The position numbers and the translations under genes were made by a program. Shown in pieces: positions 9,413 through 19,693 of a stretch of DNA of 64,000 bases. This stretch comes from Luteibacter yeojuensis (GTDB lineage Bacteria > Pseudomonadota > Gammaproteobacteria > Xanthomonadales > Rhodanobacteraceae). Position 1 is the stretch's first letter. Each line of letters starts with the position of its first letter. The stretch lies in contig NZ_JZRB01000058.1 in the NCBI RefSeq assembly GCF_000964085.1, positions 1 through 64,000 of the forward strand. Direction: 5' to 3'. A model generated the notes under the pieces. It ran no database searches. It was not told where the DNA came from and saw only the letters and a list, made by a program, of their open reading frames with translations.

Positions 9413-9844
9413 ATGCGTCTTAACGACATCAAGCCCGGCAAGGGCGCCCGCAAGACCCGCACCCGCGTCGCCCGCGGTATCGGTTCCGGCCTCGGCAAGA
9501 CCGCCGGCCGCGGCCACAAGGGTCAGCATGCCCGTGCTGGTAACACCCATCGCGTCGGTTTCGAAGGCGGCCAGATGCCGCTGCAGCGTCGCCTCCCCAA
9601 GGTGGGCTTCCGCTCGCTGAAGAAGGCCGACACCGAGCAGGTCATGCTGTACCAGCTGGCTTCGATCCAGGCCGACACCATCGATCCGATCGCCCTCCAC
9701 GCCGCTGGTCTCGTTTCCAGCCGCGCGAAGAAGATCAAGATCGTGCTGAAGGGTGAGATCAGCCGCGCCGTGAAGCTGCAGGGTGTGCTCGTGACGGCCG
9801 GTGCCAAGGCCGCCATCGAAGCCGCCGGCGGCACGGTGGAGTAA
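9413..9844 (+). CDS. rplO: 50S ribosomal protein L15
   Basis: 143 residues: [19 protein letters not shown] start, then the Gly-rich loop with [16 protein letters not shown] and the C-terminal globular domain. Unlike most L15 the protein ends soon after a GTVE motif, which is normal in this order. It precedes secY by 4 bases. Confidence 0.98.
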   Translation: MRLNDIKPGKGARKTRTRVARGIGSGLGKTAGRGHKGQHARAGNTHRVGFEGGQMPLQRRLPKVGFRSLKKADTEQVMLYQLASIQADTIDPIALHAAGLVSSRAKKIKIVLKGEISRAVKLQGVLVTAGAKAAIEAAGGTVE

Positions 9845-9848
9845 TCCA

Positions 9849-11171
9849 GTGGCTGGAGCGCAGGGCAATTCGCTCGGCTCGCTGGGCAAACTGACGGAAC
9901 TGCGTCAGCGCATCTTTTTCCTCATCGGTGCGCTGATCGTCTTCCGCCTTGGTTCGTTCATCCCGGTCCCGGGCGTGAACCCCGAGGCGATGACGAGCCT
10001 GGTCGAAGGCGGCGGCGGCCTGCTGAACATGGTCAACATGTTCTCGGGTGGTTCGCTGTCCCGCTTCTCGGTGTTCGCCCTCGGCGTGGTGCCTTACATC
10101 TCGGCGTCGATCGTGGTCCAGATGATGGGCTCGGTCATCCCGTCGCTGATGGCGCTGCGCAAGGAAGGTGAGTCGGGTCGTCGCAAGATGACCATGTACA
10201 CCCGCTTCGGCACGGTCGGCCTCGCGGCCTTCCAGGCCTTCGGCATCGCGGTCGCCCTGCAGAAGCAGGTCGCGGCAGGCGGCGCGCCGGTGGTCTACAT
10301 GCCGGGTGCCGGCTTCATCATGGCATCGGTCGTCGGCCTCACCGCCGGCACCATGTTCCTGATGTGGCTGGGTGAGCAGATCACCGAGCGCGGTATCGGC
10401 AACGGCATCTCGATGCTGATCTTCGCCGGTATCGTGGCTGGCCTGCCCGCCGCGGTGGCGCATACGCTCACCATGGCCAACAACGGCGAGCTGTCGGTGC
10501 TGAAGCTGCTGATGGTGGTGGCGGTCATCCTGGGTGTCACGGCGTTCGTCGTGTTCATGGAGCGCGCCCAGCGGCGCATCACCGTGAACTACGCGAAGCA
10601 GGGCAACCAGCGCCAGTTCCAGCGCCAGACGTCGCACCTGCCGCTGAAGATCAACATGGCGGGCGTCATTCCGCCGATCTTCGCCAGCAGCCTGCTGCTG
10701 TTCCCGGCCACGGCGGCCACCTGGTTCGGCTCGGCCCATCAGTCGCGCTGGCTCCAGGGCCTCACGACGGCACTGACGCCGGGTGAGCCGGTCTACGACA
10801 TCGTGTTCGCGGTGCTGGTGATCGGTTTCGCCTTCTTCTATACGGCGATCGTGTTCAATTCGCAGGAAACGGCCGATAACCTCAAGCGTTCGGGCGCGCT
10901 CATCCCGGGCATCCGCCCGGGCCGGGCCACGGCGGACTATATCGATGGCGTCATGACCCGTCTCACCGGTGTCGGCGCGGTTTACATCGTCCTGGTCTGC
11001 CTGGTGCCTTCGTTCCTCCAGAACGCCTGGCACGTCCCGTTCTATTTCGGCGGCACTTCGCTGCTGATCGTGGTGGTGGTGGTGATGGACTTCACGGCAC
11101 AGGTCCAGGCCCATCTCGTCAGCCACCAGTACGAGAGTCTGCTTAAGAAGTCCAATCTCCGCCGCGGCTGA
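9849..11171 (+). CDS. secY: Protein translocase subunit SecY
   Basis: 440 residues from the GTG at 9849, chosen because it directly follows the rplO stop and has GGTGGAG upstream; an in-frame ATG at 9801 would run back inside rplO. It is a ten-helix membrane protein forming the Sec channel with SecE and SecG. Recognisable segments are [16 protein letters not shown] in the first helix/plug region and the [15 protein letters not shown] stretch. It is the last gene of the spc block; rpmJ, which often follows, is absent. Confidence 0.98.
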   Translation: MAGAQGNSLGSLGKLTELRQRIFFLIGALIVFRLGSFIPVPGVNPEAMTSLVEGGGGLLNMVNMFSGGSLSRFSVFALGVVPYISASIVVQMMGSVIPSLMALRKEGESGRRKMTMYTRFGTVGLAAFQAFGIAVALQKQVAAGGAPVVYMPGAGFIMASVVGLTAGTMFLMWLGEQITERGIGNGISMLIFAGIVAGLPAAVAHTLTMANNGELSVLKLLMVVAVILGVTAFVVFMERAQRRITVNYAKQGNQRQFQRQTSHLPLKINMAGVIPPIFASSLLLFPATAATWFGSAHQSRWLQGLTTALTPGEPVYDIVFAVLVIGFAFFYTAIVFNSQETADNLKRSGALIPGIRPGRATADYIDGVMTRLTGVGAVYIVLVCLVPSFLQNAWHVPFYFGGTSLLIVVVVVMDFTAQVQAHLVSHQYESLLKKSNLRRG

Positions 11172-11226
11172 GATTGGGCTGGAAGTCCCCGAGTAGGGGT
11201 GTCCGTGGCGCGAGGCGCCGCAGGGC

Positions 11227-11255
11227 TTCCCGTTTAGGTTCAACAAGGTTAGAAT
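11227..11255 (+). promoter_or_regulatory. Candidate promoter of the alpha operon
   Basis: TTCCCG (11227-11232) and TAGAAT (11250-11255) are 17 bases apart in the 126-base gap between secY and rpsM. The -10 box is good, the -35 box weak. The gap contains no rpmJ reading frame. Confidence 0.4.
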
Positions 11256-11297
11256 TGCGCGTTTACCGCGCTCGAAGCACATTGGAGACAGTACATC

Positions 11298-11654
11298 ATG
11301 GCGCGCATCGCGGGTGTCAATTTGCCGGTCCAGAAGCATGTCTGGGTTGGCCTGCAGAGCATTTACGGAATCGGCCGTTCGCGGGCGAAGAAGGTCTGTA
11401 CCGACGCTGGCGTGGTCCCGACCACGCAGATCAAGTCGTTGAGCGAGGGCGAGGTCGAGAAGATCCGCGCTGAAATCGCCAAGTACACCGTCGAGGGCGA
11501 CCTCCGCCGCGAAATCGGCATGGCGGTCAAGCGTCTGATGGACCTGGGTTGCTACCGTGGCCTCCGCCACCGTCGCGGCCTGCCGGTGCGCGGCCAGCGC
11601 ACGCGTACCAACGCCCGTACCCGCAAGGGTCCGCGTCGTCCGATCAAGAAGTAA
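11298..11654 (+). CDS. rpsM: 30S ribosomal protein S13
   Basis: 118 residues opening [19 protein letters not shown] and ending in the basic tail [19 protein letters not shown] typical of S13. It lies in the 30S head and contacts the P-site tRNA and the 50S subunit. First gene of the alpha operon here. Confidence 0.98.
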   Translation: MARIAGVNLPVQKHVWVGLQSIYGIGRSRAKKVCTDAGVVPTTQIKSLSEGEVEKIRAEIAKYTVEGDLRREIGMAVKRLMDLGCYRGLRHRRGLPVRGQRTRTNARTRKGPRRPIKK

Positions 11655-11666
11655 CGGATACCGATT

Positions 11667-12053
11667 ATGGCTAAGCCGGTTAAGACCAAGAAGAAGATCA
11701 AGCGCGTTGTCACGGATGCCGTGGCCCACGTGCAGGCTTCCTTCAACAACACCATCGTCACGATCACCGATCGCCAGGGCAATGCCCTGTCGTGGGCGAC
11801 GGCGGGCGGCGCGGGTTTCCGCGGCTCGCGCAAGTCGACCCCGTTCGCAGCGCAGGTTGCCGCCGAAAAGGCTGGCCGCGCCGCTGGCGACTACGGTGTG
11901 AAGACCGTGGAAGTTCGCATCAAGGGCCCCGGCCCGGGCCGCGAGTCGGCCGTGCGTTCTCTCAATGCGTTGGGCTACAAGGTGCTCAACATTATCGACG
12001 TCACGCCGATTCCGCATAACGGCTGCCGTCCCCCCAAGAAGCGTCGCGTCTAA
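11667..12053 (+). CDS. rpsK: 30S ribosomal protein S11
   Basis: 128 residues with the S11 core ([20 protein letters not shown]) and the C-terminal [20 protein letters not shown]11 lies on the 30S platform near the exit channel of the mRNA. Twelve bases separate it from both neighbours. Confidence 0.98.
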   Translation: MAKPVKTKKKIKRVVTDAVAHVQASFNNTIVTITDRQGNALSWATAGGAGFRGSRKSTPFAAQVAAEKAGRAAGDYGVKTVEVRIKGPGPGRESAVRSLNALGYKVLNIIDVTPIPHNGCRPPKKRRV

Positions 12054-12064
12054 GGAGCATACCC

Positions 12065-12691
<627 letters not shown>

Positions 12692-12707
12692 TCCACCGGA
12701 GCCTTGC

Positions 12708-13706
12708 ATGGCAGTATCGTCAACTAGTGTGCTGCGGCCTCGTGGCCTCAGCGTCGAGCAGCTTGGCGCGAACCGCGCTAAGGTGGTGGTCGAGCCGCTC
12801 GAGCGTGGTTTTGGCCACACCCTGGGCAACGCGCTGCGCCGCGTGCTGCTCTCTTCGATTCCGGGCAGCGCCATCGTCGAGGTCGAAATCGACGGCGTGC
12901 TGCACGAGTACACCACCCTGGAAGGCCTCCAGGAAGATGTCATTGAAGTTCTCCTGAACCTCAAGGACGTCGCCATTCGCCAGCACAGCGGTGATGAAGT
13001 CACCCTCACGCTGTCGAAGAAGGGCAAGGGCGTGGTCACGGCGGGCGATATCGCCGTCGACCACACCGTCGAGATCGTCAACCCGGATCATGTGATTTGC
13101 CACCTCACCAAGGACGTGGCCCTGAACATGCGTCTCAAGGTGCGCAAGGGCGTCGGCTACCAGCCCGCCAGCGCGCGCCAGCATCCGGATGACGAGACGC
13201 GGCCGATCGGCCGTCTGCAGCTCGATGCGTCGTTCGCGCCGGTGCTGCGCGTGGCTTACGAAGTGGACGCCGCTCGTGTCGAGCAGCGCACCAACCTCGA
13301 CAAGCTCGTGCTCGACATCGAAACGAACGGCACCATCGGTGCGGAAGACGCCGTCCGCAAGGCGGCTGAAATCATCAACGACCAGCTGTCGGTCTTTGGC
13401 GATTTCTCGCGTCGCGAGTCGGATTCGACCAAGGCGGAGAAGGGCGGTTTCGATCCGCTGCTGCTCCGTCCCATCGACGACCTCGAGCTCACCGTCCGTT
13501 CGGCGAACTGCCTGAAGGCCGAGAGCATCTACTACATCGGCGACCTCGTGCAGAAGACGGAAGTCGAACTGCTCAAGACGCCGAACCTGGGCAAGAAGTC
13601 GCTGACCGAAATCAAGGACGTCCTTGGCGGTCGCGGTCTCGCCCTCGGCATGAAGCTCGAAAACTGGCCGCCGCCGGGTCTTTCCCACGGCATGCAGCTG
13701 GGTTGA
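12708..13706 (+). CDS. rpoA: DNA-directed RNA polymerase subunit alpha
   Basis: 332 residues, about the family length. The N-terminal dimerisation domain has [21 protein letters not shown]; the C-terminal domain (about 250-332) has the helix-hairpin segment [20 protein letters not shown] and [14 protein letters not shown], which binds UP elements and activators. It is directly followed by an intrinsic terminator, which separates it from rplQ. Confidence 0.98.
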   Translation: MAVSSTSVLRPRGLSVEQLGANRAKVVVEPLERGFGHTLGNALRRVLLSSIPGSAIVEVEIDGVLHEYTTLEGLQEDVIEVLLNLKDVAIRQHSGDEVTLTLSKKGKGVVTAGDIAVDHTVEIVNPDHVICHLTKDVALNMRLKVRKGVGYQPASARQHPDDETRPIGRLQLDASFAPVLRVAYEVDAARVEQRTNLDKLVLDIETNGTIGAEDAVRKAAEIINDQLSVFGDFSRRESDSTKAEKGGFDPLLLRPIDDLELTVRSANCLKAESIYYIGDLVQKTEVELLKTPNLGKKSLTEIKDVLGGRGLALGMKLENWPPPGLSHGMQLG

Positions 13707-13712
13707 TATCCC

Positions 13713-13744
13713 CCGGGGCGATCACTTGATCGCCCCGGTTTTTT
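13713..13744 (+). terminator. Intrinsic terminator after rpoA
   Basis: A 12-bp perfect GC-rich stem, CCGGGGCGATCA (13713-13724) with its complement at 13727-13738, is followed by six T (13739-13744). It starts 6 bases after the rpoA stop. It should end or attenuate the alpha operon before rplQ. Confidence 0.9.
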
Positions 13745-13913
13745 GCACCAGCCAGTGGATGCCATGCGCACTTCCGCCGGGTTTCGAAAGCGGCCCACAG
13801 AGGCCGTGCTCTTATAACGGGGCGTTTTGACAGCCTCGAATAGCGGGTAACCGCGGGAAGCCGGCTCATCCTGGCCGCCTTTCCATAACAACAGACCATA
13901 GAGAGTAAACGCC

Positions 13914-14297
13914 ATGCGCCACCAGAAATCCGGTCGCAAGCTCAACCGCACGAGCAGCCACCGCGAAGCCATGTTCAAGAACATGGCCGCGTCGCTGATC
14001 AAGCACGAGCTGATCCGCACCACCCTTCCCAAGGCCAAGGAACTCCGTCGCGTCGCCGAGCCGCTCATCACGCTCGCCAAGACCGATGGCGTCGCCAACC
14101 GTCGTCTAGCCTTTGCGCGCCTGCGCGACAAGCAGGCCGTCGGCAAGCTGTTCGTCGAGCTCGGCCCGCGCTACCGCGAGCGTCCCGGCGGCTACCTGCG
14201 CATCCTCAAGTGCGGCTTCCGCCCGGGCGACAACGCCCCGATGGCGTACGTCGAGCTGGTCGATCGCCCGGAAGTCGAAGCGGTCGACGCCGAGTAA
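13914..14297 (+). CDS. rplQ: 50S ribosomal protein L17
   Basis: 127 residues opening [20 protein letters not shown] with the L17 signature [18 protein letters not shown] 207-base gap with a terminator lies between rpoA and this gene, so it probably has its own promoter: a consensus TTGACA is at 13827-13832 but the -10 box expected near 13850 is poor, and TATAAC is at 13813-13818. A strong terminator follows. Confidence 0.97.
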   Translation: MRHQKSGRKLNRTSSHREAMFKNMAASLIKHELIRTTLPKAKELRRVAEPLITLAKTDGVANRRLAFARLRDKQAVGKLFVELGPRYRERPGGYLRILKCGFRPGDNAPMAYVELVDRPEVEAVDAE

Positions 14298-14326
14298 GCG
14301 TCCTTCGCCTCAAAGCGATACCAAAA

Positions 14327-14359
14327 GCCCCGGCCGGGAAACCAGCCGGGGTTTTTTTT
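14327..14359 (+). terminator. Intrinsic terminator after rplQ
   Basis: CCCCGGC (14328-14334) pairs with GCCGGGG (14345-14351) and is followed by eight T (14352-14359). It closes the ribosomal cluster. Confidence 0.92.
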
Positions 14360-14362
14360 ATG

Positions 14363-14433
14363 CCTGTGGGAGCGCGCTTGCGCGCGATGTACTTACCGCA
14401 GGTGCCATCGCGCGCAAGCGCCCTCCCACAGGG
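14363..14433. repeat. REP-type palindromic pair, family A
   Basis: CCTGTGGGAGCGCGCTTGCG at 14363 and its inverse ending at 14433 form a long imperfect palindrome about 70 bases long. The same unit recurs at 21361, 24382, 27785, 48679 and 52533 in this window, always between genes. Confidence 0.85.
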
Positions 14434-14548
14434 AAATGCCTTGGCGCACGCAAGTCCTTGACGTCGTTACAAACGAAACTTCTTCCGCCTACTGACAAAC
14501 CCCTGCACAACCAGTTAACGTGGGTGTCCCGCAACGCACCATCCCCCC

Positions 14549-15085
14549 ATGAACCCGTTCTCCTGGTCGTACCGTTCGCGCTACCTCGCTGGTTTCCTCG
14601 TCTGTGCCGGCCTCATGGGCTTTGCCCTGTATGCGCAGTACCAGATGCACCTCGACCCGTGCCCGCTGTGCATCTTCCAGCGCATCGCCGTTTGCATCAT
14701 GGGCCTGTTCTTCCTCGTGGGCGCGTTGCATGGCCCTGCCAGGCCGGGCGCGCGCGCCGTGTACGCCGCGCTCATCACCCTGGGCGGTGCCTGGGGCATC
14801 GCCACGGCCGGCCGGCACCTGTGGCTGCAGAGCCTGCCCGCCGACCAGGTGCCTGCCTGCGGCCCCGGCCTTGGTTACCTGTTTGATTCGTTCCCGTTCC
14901 TGAAGATGCTCAAGCTCGCGTTCACCGGCTCCGGTGAGTGCGCCAAGATCGAGCCCATCCTCGGCCTGCCCATGCCGGCCTGGACGCTCATCTGGTTCGT
15001 CATCCTCACCGCATGGGCCTGGCTGGCCCTGCGCAGCACCACCCGCCGTCCGTCTTCCCGCGCCGTCCAGGGCGCCACCTCGTAG
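14549..15085 (+). CDS. dsbB: Disulfide bond formation protein DsbB
   Basis: 178-residue inner-membrane protein with four predicted helices. The first periplasmic loop carries the catalytic pair in PCPLCIFQR (Cys38, Cys41); the second has Cys104 and Cys131. DsbB passes electrons from DsbA to ubiquinone. Arg45 in the QR pair matches the quinone-interacting arginine of the family. It stands alone between the ribosomal cluster and the DAHP synthase gene. Confidence 0.93.
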   Translation: MNPFSWSYRSRYLAGFLVCAGLMGFALYAQYQMHLDPCPLCIFQRIAVCIMGLFFLVGALHGPARPGARAVYAALITLGGAWGIATAGRHLWLQSLPADQVPACGPGLGYLFDSFPFLKMLKLAFTGSGECAKIEPILGLPMPAWTLIWFVILTAWAWLALRSTTRRPSSRAVQGATS

Positions 15086-15095
15086 GCCTGCCGTC

Positions 15096-16469
15096 ATGCC
15101 GCACACCCTCAAAGCCGTTCCTGCCCCCGCCGCCGACTGGGCGCCGGGCGCCTGGCGTTCGCGGACCGCCCTGCAGCAGCCCACGTATGAAAACCAGGAC
15201 GAACTCAACGCGTCGCTCGCCCAGCTTGGCGCGCTGCCGCCGCTGGTCACGTCGTGGGAAATCCTCACGCTGAAGCAGCGTATCGCCGAAGCCCAGGCCG
15301 GCGAACGCTTCCTGCTCCAGGGCGGCGATTGCGCCGAGAGCTTCGCCGATTGCACCAGCCCCATCATCTCCAACCGACTCAAGGTGCTGCTGCAGATGAG
15401 CCTGGTGCTCGTCCACGGCCTCAAAAAGCCCGTGCTGCGCGTGGGCCGCTTCGCGGGCCAGTACGCCAAGCCGCGCTCGGCCGATACGGAAACGCGCGAT
15501 GGCGTCACGCTGCCGGCGTTCCGTGGCGACCTGGTCAACAGCCCCGAGTTCACGGCCGAGGCACGCCGTGCCGACCCGCAGCGCCTTATCAAGGCGCACG
15601 CGCGCTCGGCCATGACGATGAACTTCGTCCGTGCGCTCATCGACGGCGGTTTCGCCGACCTGCACCACCCGGAGTACTGGGACCTGGCGTGGGTGGAGCA
15701 TTCGCCGCTCGCCGCCGAGTACAAGCGCATGGTGGCCAGCATCGGTGATTCGCTCCGCTTCATGGAGACACTCGCCGGCCAGTCCATCTCCAGCTACTCG
15801 CGCGTCGATTTCTACACGTCGCACGAAGCCCTGCTGCTGCACTACGAAGAAGCGCTGACACGCCAGGTGCCGCGCCAGGATGGCTGGTTCAACCTCTCCA
15901 CCCACTTCCCGTGGATCGGCATGCGTACGGCGGCGCTCGATGGCGCGCACACCGAGTACTTCCGTGGCATCCGCAACCCCATTGCCGTGAAGGTCGGCCC
16001 CACCGTGCAGCCGGACGACCTGCTGCGCCTCATCGACGTGCTCAACCCGAACGATGAGCCGGGCCGCCTCACGCTCATCCACCGCATGGGCAACGACAAG
16101 ATCGGCACGCAGCTGCAGCCGCTGCTCGAGGCCGTGAAGCGCGAAGGCCGCCGCGTGCTGTGGGTGGCCGACCCGATGCATGGCAACACCGAAAGCACCA
16201 GCAACGGTTTCAAGACGCGCCGCTTCGCCAACATCGCGGGCGAGCTCGACCAGGCCTTCGATATCCACGCCGCGGCCGGTACCCGCCTCGGTGGCGTGCA
16301 CCTCGAGCTCACCGGCGAGAACGTCACCGAATGCCTCGGTGGCGCCCGTGGGCTGGTCGAGCAGGACCTGAACCGCGCGTACAAGTCGATGGTGGATCCA
16401 CGCCTGAACTACGAGCAGTCGCTCGAGCTGGCCATGCTCATCGTCCGCAAATCGGGTGGCATGGCGTAA
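15096..16469 (+). CDS. Class II 3-deoxy-7-phosphoheptulonate synthase
   Basis: 457 residues from the ATG at 15096; longer in-frame starts would run back inside dsbB. It belongs to the plant-like class II DAHP synthases (DAHP_synth_2), shown by GERFLLQGGDCAESF near residue 69, PVLRVGRFAGQYAKPRS, and WVADPMHGNTE near residue 352. It joins phosphoenolpyruvate and erythrose 4-phosphate as the first step of the shikimate pathway, in the cytoplasm. The next element is a palindromic repeat, so it is probably the last gene of its transcript. The subtype letter (aroG/aroF/aroH) cannot be decided from sequence. Confidence 0.93.
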   Translation: MPHTLKAVPAPAADWAPGAWRSRTALQQPTYENQDELNASLAQLGALPPLVTSWEILTLKQRIAEAQAGERFLLQGGDCAESFADCTSPIISNRLKVLLQMSLVLVHGLKKPVLRVGRFAGQYAKPRSADTETRDGVTLPAFRGDLVNSPEFTAEARRADPQRLIKAHARSAMTMNFVRALIDGGFADLHHPEYWDLAWVEHSPLAAEYKRMVASIGDSLRFMETLAGQSISSYSRVDFYTSHEALLLHYEEALTRQVPRQDGWFNLSTHFPWIGMRTAALDGAHTEYFRGIRNPIAVKVGPTVQPDDLLRLIDVLNPNDEPGRLTLIHRMGNDKIGTQLQPLLEAVKREGRRVLWVADPMHGNTESTSNGFKTRRFANIAGELDQAFDIHAAAGTRLGGVHLELTGENVTECLGGARGLVEQDLNRAYKSMVDPRLNYEQSLELAMLIVRKSGGMA

Positions 16470-16480
16470 CAGCCAGCGCG

Positions 16481-16550
16481 TGTAGGAGCCCACACCCGTG
16501 GGCGACAGCTTTTCGCGAAGAGCTGTCGCCCACGGGTGTGGGCTCCTACA
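16481..16550. repeat. Palindromic repeat, family B
   Basis: A near-perfect palindrome of 70 bases: TGTAGGAGCCCACACCCGTG.. at 16481 is mirrored to 16550, with centre TTTTCGCGAAGA. Family B units recur at 23342, 31432 (half), 35754 (half) and 37864. Located between the convergent DAHP synthase and queG genes, where it may also act as a bidirectional terminator-like structure. Confidence 0.85.
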
Positions 16551-16563
16551 ACAGCCCTTATCG

Positions 16564-17631
16564 CTATGCCCCGGCGTGGCGCCGCAACGCCCACGCCACG
16601 TGCTCACGCACGACGCCAGACGCATCGTCGGCCCGCGCCCGCAAGGCGTCGACCACCTCGGCGCTGGTTGGCGCGTTGCCCAGCCCAACGGCAAGGTTCC
16701 GCAACCAGCCTTCATACCCCGTGCGGCGAATGGCCATGCCCTCGGTGCGCGCCAGGAACTCCGCCTCGCTCCACGCGAACAGCTCTACCAGCTTCGGCCT
16801 ATCGAGGCTATGCCGTGGTGCGAAGTCGGGTTCCGTCGCCTCCTGCGCGAACTTGTTCCACGGGCAGATCAGCTGGCAGTCGTCGCAGCCGAACACGCGG
16901 TTGCCCATCGGCGCGCGCAACGCCTCGGGGATGCTGCCCTTGAGTTCGATCGTGAGATAGGAAATGCACTTGCGCGCGTCGAGCTGGTACGGGGCGACGA
17001 TGGCCTGCGTGGGGCAGATATCGATGCAGCGACGGCAGCTGCCGCAATGCGCGGTGGCGGGTTCATCCACCGGGAGGGGCAGGTTGGTGTACAGCTCGCC
17101 GAGGAAGAAGTAGGAACCCGCGCGCTTGTTGATCACCACCGTGTGCTTGCCGATCCAGCCCAGGCCGGCGTTGCGGGCCAAGGCCTTCTCGAGCACCGGG
17201 GCGGAGTCGACATAGGCGCGGTACGCGAAGTCGCCGATGCGCCCGGTGATCATCGACGCCAGTTTCTGCAGCCGGTTGCGCATCACCTTGTGGTAGTCGC
17301 GGCCCAGCGCATAGCGGGCGATGTAGGCCTTGTCGCCGTCGTTGATCACGTCCCACGCGTTGGCCGTGCCCGGCGGGATGTAATCCATGCGCACCGACAC
17401 CACGCGCAGCGTGCCCGACTCCAGCTCGGCCGGGCGGCTGCGCCGGGTGCCGTGGCGCGCCATGTAATCCATCTCGCCATGGTGGCCGTCGGCCAGCCAG
17501 CGCTGCAGGTAGGCCTCGTCGTGGCCCAGGTCGGTGCCCGCGATGCCGGCATCCGCGAAACCGAGTTCCAGCGCCCAGCGTTTGATATCGCGGGCGAGGG
17601 CGGCGTAATCGATGTCGGTGGCGGCGGGCAT
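16564..17631 (-). CDS. queG: Epoxyqueuosine reductase
   Basis: 355 residues. It carries two 4Fe-4S cysteine sets, HCGSCRRCIDICPTQAI near residue 197 and CDDCQLICPW near residue 250, as in QueG. The enzyme reduces epoxyqueuosine to queuosine in tRNA, using a cobalamin cofactor. The C-terminal HEAT-like tail (GYEGWLRNLAVGLGNA) is also a family trait. It is divergent from nnr with 36 bases between start codons, an arrangement common in gammaproteobacteria. Confidence 0.95.
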   Translation of the reverse strand: MPAATDIDYAALARDIKRWALELGFADAGIAGTDLGHDEAYLQRWLADGHHGEMDYMARHGTRRSRPAELESGTLRVVSVRMDYIPPGTANAWDVINDGDKAYIARYALGRDYHKVMRNRLQKLASMITGRIGDFAYRAYVDSAPVLEKALARNAGLGWIGKHTVVINKRAGSYFFLGELYTNLPLPVDEPATAHCGSCRRCIDICPTQAIVAPYQLDARKCISYLTIELKGSIPEALRAPMGNRVFGCDDCQLICPWNKFAQEATEPDFAPRHSLDRPKLVELFAWSEAEFLARTEGMAIRRTGYEGWLRNLAVGLGNAPTSAEVVDALRARADDASGVVREHVAWALRRHAGA

Positions 17632-17654
17632 GCGTCCATTTTACCCGGCCCTTC

Positions 17655-17660
17655 TATAAT
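17655..17660 (+). promoter_or_regulatory. Perfect -10 box giving a probably leaderless nnr transcript
   Basis: A consensus TATAAT ends 7 bases before the nnr ATG at 17668, so transcription should start at or next to the start codon. No -35 consensus was found at the expected place and no ribosome binding site fits between. The site lies in the 36-base queG-nnr intergenic region. Confidence 0.6.
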
Positions 17661-17667
17661 CCCCACG

Positions 17668-19143
17668 ATGAGCGCCCCACACCTCGATACCGCCCTCTTC
17701 ACGCCCGCCCAGGCGCGCGCCATCGACCGGCGGGCCATCGACGAGCTCGGCATCCCGGGCTTTGAGCTGATGGCTCGTGCCGCGGCCGCCGCTTACGCCC
17801 AGCTGCGCCGCCTGTGGCCCGAGGCGCGCCATCTGCGCATCGTGTGCGGCGCCGGCAACAACGGGGGCGATGGCTACCTCGTCGGCCGCGATGCGCTGGC
17901 CGCCGGGCTGCATGTCGACCTGGTGGCGCTGGGCATGCCGAAGGAGGGCGGGGACGCCGCCCTCGCGCGGCAGGCCTTCCTCGACGCGGGCGGCACGGCC
18001 ACGGCTGCAGTCGACGACGACGCCCTCGCTACGCCCGATGTCATCGTCGATGCCCTCTACGGCACGGGGCTGAACCGTGCGCCCGAGGGCGAAGCGAAGG
18101 CCGCTGTCGAGGCCATCAACGCGGCCGGCGTCCCGGTGCTGGCCCTCGACGTGCCCTCGGGCCTGTCGGCGGATACGGGCGCCGCGCCGGGTGTCGCCGT
18201 CCGCGCCAACGCCACGGCCACCTTCATCGTCCACAAGCGGGGCCTGCATACGCACCTGGCGGAACTCGCCGGAACGGTCGTGCTGCATCCGCTGGATCTC
18301 CCGGCCTCTATCCTCGAGGCGCCCGACGCCACGCTGCTCACGCCTCGCGGCCTTCCGCCGCGCCCTCGCGATGCGCACAAGGGCAGCAACGGCCACGTCC
18401 TCGCCGTCGGCGGCGACCACGGTACCGGCGGCGCCGTGCGCATGGCGGCCGAAGCCGCCGCGCGCACCGGGGCAGGGCTGGTCAGCGTCGCCACGCGCGA
18501 GCAGCACGTCCTCGCCATGAACGCCGCGCGGCCCGAGCTCATGGCCCACGCCGTGGATGGCCCGCAAACCTTGCAACCCATGCTCGACAAGGCCTCGGTC
18601 GTCGCGCTGGGCCCCGGCATTGGCCAGGCCGCCTGGGGCCACGCCCTGTGGCAGACCGCGCTCGACGCCGGCAAGCCCACGGTGCTCGACGCCGATGGCC
18701 TCAACCTGCTGCACGCCGAGCCGCGCGTGCTGCCGGCGGCGATCGTCCTCACCCCGCACCCGGGCGAGGCGAGCCGCCTGCTGGGCATCACCACCGCCGA
18801 CGTGCAGGCCGACCGTTTCCACGCCGTGCGCACGCTGGCCCGCAAGTACGCGGCCGTGGTGGTGCTTAAGGGCAACGGCAGCCTCATCGCCGCGCCCGAC
18901 GGCAGGGTGGCCGTGTGCCCCTGGGGCAACCCGGGCATGGCCAGTGGCGGCATGGGCGATACGCTGACCGGCATCATCGCGGGCCTGCTGGCCCAGGGGT
19001 GCGAACCCTTCGACGCCGCGTGCCTCGGTGTGGGCCTGCACGCCCGCGCGGCTGATGCCGCCGCCCGCCACGGCGAGCGCGGTCTGCTTGCCGGCGACCT
19101 GCTCGACCCGCTGCGCCGCCTCGTCAATGGCCTGGAGGCCTGA
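17668..19143 (+). CDS. nnr: Bifunctional NAD(P)H-hydrate epimerase / ADP-dependent dehydratase
   Basis: 491 residues from the ATG at 17668; upstream in-frame starts run through queG on the other strand. The N-terminal epimerase (YjeF_N, about 1-210) shows CGAGNNGGDGYLVGRDAL; the C-terminal ribokinase-like dehydratase (about 220-491) shows AHKGSNGHVLAVGGDHGT and the GNPGMASGGMGDTLTGI motif. The protein repairs hydrated NADH and NADPH. Its stop overlaps tsaE (TGATG), and the order queG/nnr/tsaE/amiB/mutL is conserved in gammaproteobacteria. Confidence 0.95.
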   Translation: MSAPHLDTALFTPAQARAIDRRAIDELGIPGFELMARAAAAAYAQLRRLWPEARHLRIVCGAGNNGGDGYLVGRDALAAGLHVDLVALGMPKEGGDAALARQAFLDAGGTATAAVDDDALATPDVIVDALYGTGLNRAPEGEAKAAVEAINAAGVPVLALDVPSGLSADTGAAPGVAVRANATATFIVHKRGLHTHLAELAGTVVLHPLDLPASILEAPDATLLTPRGLPPRPRDAHKGSNGHVLAVGGDHGTGGAVRMAAEAAARTGAGLVSVATREQHVLAMNAARPELMAHAVDGPQTLQPMLDKASVVALGPGIGQAAWGHALWQTALDAGKPTVLDADGLNLLHAEPRVLPAAIVLTPHPGEASRLLGITTADVQADRFHAVRTLARKYAAVVVLKGNGSLIAAPDGRVAVCPWGNPGMASGGMGDTLTGIIAGLLAQGCEPFDAACLGVGLHARAADAAARHGERGLLAGDLLDPLRRLVNGLEA

Positions 19144-19589
19144 TGGAACTCACCCTGCCCGATGAAGCCGCCACCATCGCCCTGGGCCAGCGCCTGGCGA
19201 AGGCGCTGCCCGATGGCCTCGTGGCCTTCCTCCACGGCGACCTCGGCGCCGGCAAGACCACGTTCGCCCGCGCGTTCCTGCAAGCGCTGGGCGTGGGCGA
19301 GCGGGTCAAGAGCCCCACCTACAGCCTGGTCGAGGGTTACGAATTCGGCGACCGCCGGGCGTTCCACCTCGACCTGTACCGTATCGCCGACCCCGGCGAA
19401 CTCGAATGGCTGGGCCTCGACAGCCTCGCCGAACCGGGTGCCATCGTCCTCGTCGAGTGGCCCGAGCGCGGCGCCGGCGCGTTGCCACCGGTGGACCTGG
19501 AGCTCAGCTTCCGCCACGACGGCACCGGCCGTGCGGTGGTGTTCCAGCCGCGTACCGCGATGGGCCGGCGCATCGTCGACAGCCTTTGA
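19143..19589 (+). CDS. tsaE: tRNA threonylcarbamoyladenosine biosynthesis ATPase
   Basis: 148 residues with a Walker A motif GDLGAGKTTFARAF near residue 32 and the family segment SPTYSLVEGYE. TsaE works with TsaB and TsaD to form t6A37 in tRNAs that read ANN codons. The C-terminal VLVEWPERG motif is typical. Start codon overlaps the nnr stop by one base. Confidence 0.95.
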   Translation: MELTLPDEAATIALGQRLAKALPDGLVAFLHGDLGAGKTTFARAFLQALGVGERVKSPTYSLVEGYEFGDRRAFHLDLYRIADPGELEWLGLDSLAEPGAIVLVEWPERGAGALPPVDLELSFRHDGTGRAVVFQPRTAMGRRIVDSL

Positions 19590-19693
19590 GTGGGAAATTT
19601 CTGGGTGCTTGCGCGATATTCCTGTACGGCCGTTGACGAAGTATTCGCAGGTTATGGATTAGCAAGGGAAAACATCTTGCAATCCGCGGGCGC

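Noticed and set aside
11172-11297. Possible rpmJ (L36) between secY and rpsM
   Set aside because: No frame with the L36 KVRASVKK-like pattern or its CxxC..H residues is present in any frame of the gap.
9759-12017. A 752-codon open frame on the minus strand opposite rplO-secY-rpsM-rpsK
   Set aside because: It covers several conserved + strand ribosomal genes, has a His/Asp/Arg-rich composition typical of antisense frames in GC-rich DNA and no recognisable domain.
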